8,858 nt of DNA from Thermoplasmata archaeon. GTDB taxonomy: Archaea > Thermoplasmatota > Thermoplasmata > Thermoplasmatales > Thermoplasmataceae. The stretch is taken from assembly GCA_021847855.1 (NCBI GenBank), contig JAJZOT010000051.1, forward strand, positions 1 through 8,858, read 5' to 3'. Every line of letters begins with the position of its first letter. Within the stretch, counting starts at the first letter, position 1. A program made the translations under genes and the position numbers. Below the pieces are notes generated by a model. That model saw only the letters and a program-made list of their open reading frames with translations, did not search any database and was not told the DNA's origin. Shown here piece after piece: positions 6,096-8,858 of this stretch.

Positions 6096-8083
6096 AAGGA
6101 TATGGGGCTGTCATTAAGGGAACCATGGAGAAATTCAGGCCGGATTTCCAGATGAAGAACCCGGTCATGTTTGTGACCGAAATTGCCTTCATAATCTCAA
6201 TTTTTGTAATGTTTTTCCCTTCATATTTTGATGCGCCATCAACTGGGATCTATCTCAGCTTCTACCTCGCAGTGGCGATACTGCTCTTCCTGACCTTGCT
6301 CTTTTCAAATCTAAGTACAACCCTGTCTGAGGAGCAGAGCAAATCGATCTCTGCCTCCCTGAAAAAAATGAAGACAGATACAAATGCCACCCGGGTCACT
6401 GACCGTGGAAAAGAGACCGTTCTATCTGATCAACTGAAATCCGGCGACATGGTGATAGTAAGTGCAGGTGAGGTTATTCCAGGAGATGGCGAGGTTGTTT
6501 CCGGATCTGGCTATGTTAACGAATCCAACGTAACGGGGGAATCCCGGCCCATTCGAAAGTTACAGGGAGACAGCGTCACCGGGTCAACAATCCTGCAGAC
6601 CGATGAACTTGTGATCAGGATCACCGCAAATCCGGGAGAAACTTATATAGACAAGATGATCGAGATAGTTGAAGCGGCTGTCAGGGAAAAGACACCGAAC
6701 GAAATTGCCCTATCCACGCTATTATCGGGTCTGACTCTCATATTCCTCATGGTCACCGCCTCAATATTTGCTTTATCTAATTTCCTTGGTTTCACGTCCA
6801 ACCTGGACATACTGATAGTCTTGCTAATTGCACTCATCCCCACCACGATCGGAGGCTTGATGCCGGCAATTGGCATTGCAGCAGTGAACAAGATATCACA
6901 ATTCAACGTCATATCCAAATCCGGCAGAGCTGTGGAAAATGCCGGAGATGTGGACACTATTATTCTGGACAAGACCGGAACAGTCACGATGGGGGACAGA
7001 GAGGCAATCCAGTTTTATCCAAACTCCGGTGTGCAGGAAACGGAATTCATAAGGTACTCTGCGCTGGCTTCCCTGCAGGACAACACAATGGAAGGGATAT
7101 CTATAGTTAAACTGGCCAGGGAAAAGGGAGTCGAAGTTTCTGATTCAGATATAGCTGGGTTTGAGTTCCTACCGTTCTCTGCAGATACCAGGTTCAGCGG
7201 AATTAAGGGAAAAGATACGTACATCTACAAGGGCGCGCTTTCAACAATGCTCAAGAATCACAAGCTCAGCGATACATTTATTGTCGCACTCTGCAAGGAG
7301 ATATCACTTAGGGGTGGCACCGCATTGCCTGTCGTAAAGGACGGTAAATTTGTAGGTGTAATTGAGCTTAATGACACGCTGAAGCCAGGGATAAAACAGC
7401 GTCTGGATCTCCTTAAGAAGATGAATATTAAGACCATAATGTGCACTGGTGATGATGAGGTCACTGCATCATATTTCTCGAACCTCAGCGGAATTGACGA
7501 ATATGTTGCCAATAGCACGCCAGTGGACAAATTCAACGTTGTGATATCTGAGAAGGCAAAGCAGAGGATGGTTGCAATGGTTGGTGACGGAACCAATGAT
7601 GCTCCAGCCTTGGCAAAGGCTGACGTTGGAATGGCCATGAACAAGGGAACTGCACCGGCCAAGGATGCAGCCAACATGATTGACCTGGATTCCGATCCTA
7701 CAAAGCTTATGGATGTTATATTCATAGGCAAGCAGATACTGATCACGAGAGGCGCGCTGACGACTTTCAGCATAGCAAACGATGTGTCAAAGTATTTCGT
7801 AATCATCCCTGCTATGTTCTATTTCATTCCAGCACTGGGAGCGCTAAACATACTCGGACTTGAGAATCCCCTGACGGCTATAACATCCGCACTGATCTTC
7901 AATACCATCATCATACCTCTTATGGTGCCGATGGCGATCAGGGGCGTCAAATACAGACCATCCAGCATTGCAGAACTTTTCAGAAGAAACATACTCATAT
8001 ATGGACTCGGAGGAATAATTGTTCCATTTTTAGCTATCAAAGTTATATATGTACTGCTTTCAATTTTGGGGGTGGGATGGTGA
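6092..8083 (+). CDS. kdpB: KdpB, ATP-hydrolysing P-type ATPase subunit of the K+ pump
   Basis: The 663-residue catalytic subunit (E. coli 682) couples ATP hydrolysis to K+ uptake through KdpA. P-type ATPase signatures occur in order: TGES in the actuator domain (148-151), IPTTIGG in helix 4 (249-255), the phosphorylation site DKTGT with Asp293, nucleotide-binding FSADTRFSG (362-370) and YKGA (379-382), CTGDD (451-455), and the hinge VGDGTNDAP (497-505). SIANDVSKYF (560-569) holds Asp564 and Lys567, equivalents of E. coli Asp583 and Lys586, the helix-5 pair needed for coupling. Ser151 of TGES matches the serine whose phosphorylation inhibits the E. coli pump. The TTG start overlaps the kdpA TGA as TTGA. 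An ATG at codon 12 (6125) is possible, but residues before it (GAVIKG) align with the E. coli N-terminus, favouring TTG. All key residues are intact. Confidence 0.98.
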   Translation: MKGYGAVIKGTMEKFRPDFQMKNPVMFVTEIAFIISIFVMFFPSYFDAPSTGIYLSFYLAVAILLFLTLLFSNLSTTLSEEQSKSISASLKKMKTDTNATRVTDRGKETVLSDQLKSGDMVIVSAGEVIPGDGEVVSGSGYVNESNVTGESRPIRKLQGDSVTGSTILQTDELVIRITANPGETYIDKMIEIVEAAVREKTPNEIALSTLLSGLTLIFLMVTASIFALSNFLGFTSNLDILIVLLIALIPTTIGGLMPAIGIAAVNKISQFNVISKSGRAVENAGDVDTIILDKTGTVTMGDREAIQFYPNSGVQETEFIRYSALASLQDNTMEGISIVKLAREKGVEVSDSDIAGFEFLPFSADTRFSGIKGKDTYIYKGALSTMLKNHKLSDTFIVALCKEISLRGGTALPVVKDGKFVGVIELNDTLKPGIKQRLDLLKKMNIKTIMCTGDDEVTASYFSNLSGIDEYVANSTPVDKFNVVISEKAKQRMVAMVGDGTNDAPALAKADVGMAMNKGTAPAKDAANMIDLDSDPTKLMDVIFIGKQILITRGALTTFSIANDVSKYFVIIPAMFYFIPALGALNILGLENPLTAITSALIFNTIIIPLMVPMAIRGVKYRPSSIAELFRRNILIYGLGGIIVPFLAIKVIYVLLSILGVGW

Positions 8084-8724
8084 AGAAGAATTCATTCGGC
8101 AAGATGATAATGAAGACGACCGCACTGGCGATTATTGCAATGTTCCTCCTCGGCTTTGCATTTCCGACCATAACTGCCTTGATAACACAGGAGATCGATC
8201 CAAATTCTGCCACTGGATCCCCTGTAAAAATAGATGGAAAGGTATACGGATCATACCTGCTTGCAGAGGCTTTCAACTCACCAATATTCTTTCAGGCCAG
8301 ACCGTCTGGCATCGGTTTCAACCTGTCTGAGTCTGGTGGTCCTTCCTACTCCATAGACAGCGGCCAGCTCCTTAACCAGACGAAGACTTACCTGAAGGAC
8401 TTCGAACATGAGAACAACCTTTCGAACGCCTCGCAGATTCCTGAAGCAATGGTCGCTTATTCAGGATCAGGACTTGATCCCAACATTCCGCTTCAGGGCG
8501 CAATAGACCAGATAGACAGGATTGCGGCAAACCTTTCAGTTTTCACAAATGGCAGCTTTTCCTATTCAGATGCACAGAACTTCGTGGTTAACATCACTGC
8601 CTCAGATGTAATGTACAATTTTCCAATTTTCGGGTCACCGTATGTGAACACCGTTACGCTGAACTTCGAAATCATAGACAAGCTTATGCAAAGCGGCTTT
8701 GTGCAGCAGTCATTTCTTGATTAG
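8077..8724 (+). CDS. kdpC: KdpC, extracytoplasmic subunit of the Kdp ATPase
   Basis: A 215-residue protein with one N-terminal membrane anchor (about residues 14-36) and a soluble domain, which in E. coli KdpC faces the outside. KdpC is required for complex assembly and K+ affinity. Family landmarks are FQARPS (72-77), ESGGPS (85-90), SGLDPNI (131-137), an IDRIA segment (146-150) and a C-terminal YVNTVTLNF (189-197). The usual length is about 190; the extra residues lie mostly between the SGL and YVN motifs and in the tail. Seven N-X-S/T sequons (Asn82, 100, 114, 117, 152, 158, 172) are all in the soluble domain. The ATG at 8077 overlaps kdpB by 7 bp. The next codon is GTG at 8080, which would give a 4-bp GTGA overlap with better spacing to GGGGGTG (8068-8074), so the true start may be one codon later. 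The 3' end overlaps a convergent gene by 15 bp. Confidence 0.96.
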   Translation: MVKKNSFGKMIMKTTALAIIAMFLLGFAFPTITALITQEIDPNSATGSPVKIDGKVYGSYLLAEAFNSPIFFQARPSGIGFNLSESGGPSYSIDSGQLLNQTKTYLKDFEHENNLSNASQIPEAMVAYSGSGLDPNIPLQGAIDQIDRIAANLSVFTNGSFSYSDAQNFVVNITASDVMYNFPIFGSPYVNTVTLNFEIIDKLMQSGFVQQSFLD

Positions 8725-8858
8725 AAAGACGTCCTGATCCGTATCCTTGATCACGGATTTTATGGCAGCATTAATGCGAACTTTTCCCCCTTTGCCGCGA
8801 CGGATTCCCAGCACTATCAGGTCGGGTTTGATCTGCCTGGAGTGAAAAAGTATCTCGT
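8710..8858 (-). CDS. Universal-stress-protein (UspA)-like domain, C-terminal part (partial)
   Basis: A minus-strand frame is open from the right edge to a TGA at 8710-8712, giving 48 residues that end the protein. IKPDLIVLGIRRGKGGK followed by an amphipathic helix (INAAIKSVIKD) and the closing strand DVFLIKK follows the C-terminal beta-alpha-beta of Usp domains. The usual ATP-binding pattern G-x2-G-x9-G-S/T is degraded: Arg replaces the second glycine and Ala-Ala replaces Gly-Ser, so ATP binding is doubtful. Because the Usp fold is at the C-terminus, this is not the internal Usp domain of a KdpD kinase. It may be a stand-alone Usp or the tail of a transporter. It converges on kdpC, and the last four codons plus the stop of each gene share the same 15 bp in the same codon register. 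Confidence 0.65.
   Translation of the reverse strand, partial: EILFHSRQIKPDLIVLGIRRGKGGKVRINAAIKSVIKDTDQDVFLIKK
8737..8761 (+). terminator. Possible terminator hairpin after kdpC
   Basis: ATCCGT (8737-8742) pairs with ACGGAT (8753-8758), extended inside by ATC/GAT around a CTT loop with one bulged C, and is followed by TTTTA. It begins 13 nt after the kdpC stop, but it lies inside the coding part of the opposite Usp-like gene, so the pairing may be incidental. Confidence 0.28.

Noticed and set aside
7258..7806. Long minus-strand open frame (182 codons) opposite kdpB, and a similar 137-codon one at 5336-5749 opposite kdpA
   Set aside because: Both are antisense shadows of highly conserved coding sequence, with no family motifs or promoter. 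Their hydrophobic composition mirrors the sense codons.
8710..8858. Fragment read as part of a KdpD sensor kinase, which carries a Usp domain
   Set aside because: In KdpD the Usp domain is followed by membrane helices and a histidine kinase. Here the Usp-like fold ends at the protein C-terminus, so a stand-alone Usp or transporter tail fits better.

Overview
The window looks like a chromosomal segment of a euryarchaeon, most likely an acidophilic member of the Thermoplasmatales. This is inferred from gene content and signal style; no marker gene was compared. It carries an archaeal Elp3, a PF04008 'adenosine-specific kinase' and a tRNA-Arg without an encoded CCA. AGG/AGA and ATA codons are frequent. 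TATA-like boxes sit about 25-27 nt before start codons, the geometry of leaderless archaeal transcripts. Thermoplasmatales is favoured at order level only.

Layout. Positions 1-59 may hold the tail of an unidentified gene on +. A RidA-family gene (81-485, +) follows. It converges across about 170 bp on an unrecognised 333-residue protein gene (657-1658, -). After an apparently non-coding gap (1659-1929) come tRNA-Arg(CCG) (1930-2002, -) and the PF04008 gene (2002-2490, -). The tRNA begins on the last base of that gene's TAG stop codon. An 82-bp divergent promoter region with mirror-image core elements separates this pair from elp3 (2573-4111, +), the radical-SAM/acetyltransferase enzyme of wobble-uridine modification. 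The rest of the window is a complete kdpFABC operon on + (4231-8724). It encodes the high-affinity K+-importing P-type ATPase and includes a 29-codon kdpF. At the right edge, the C-terminal end of a universal-stress-protein-like gene runs on - and overlaps the kdpC tail by 15 bp.

Function. Kdp is the clear functional unit: KdpA selects and conducts K+, KdpB hydrolyses ATP, KdpC is the extracytoplasmic subunit, and KdpF is a small membrane stabiliser. In acidophiles, K+ accumulation is thought to help set an inside-positive membrane potential, so an inducible Kdp pump would make sense, but that link is inference. No kdpD/kdpE genes are visible. elp3, tRNA-Arg and the PF04008 gene form a loose translation/nucleotide neighbourhood.

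I saw no mobile element, CRISPR array or phage gene. The main points of interest are the tRNA/stop-codon overlap, the symmetric divergent promoter, the NTGA-overlapped non-ATG starts in kdp, the sequon-rich KdpC and the unknown 333-residue protein.
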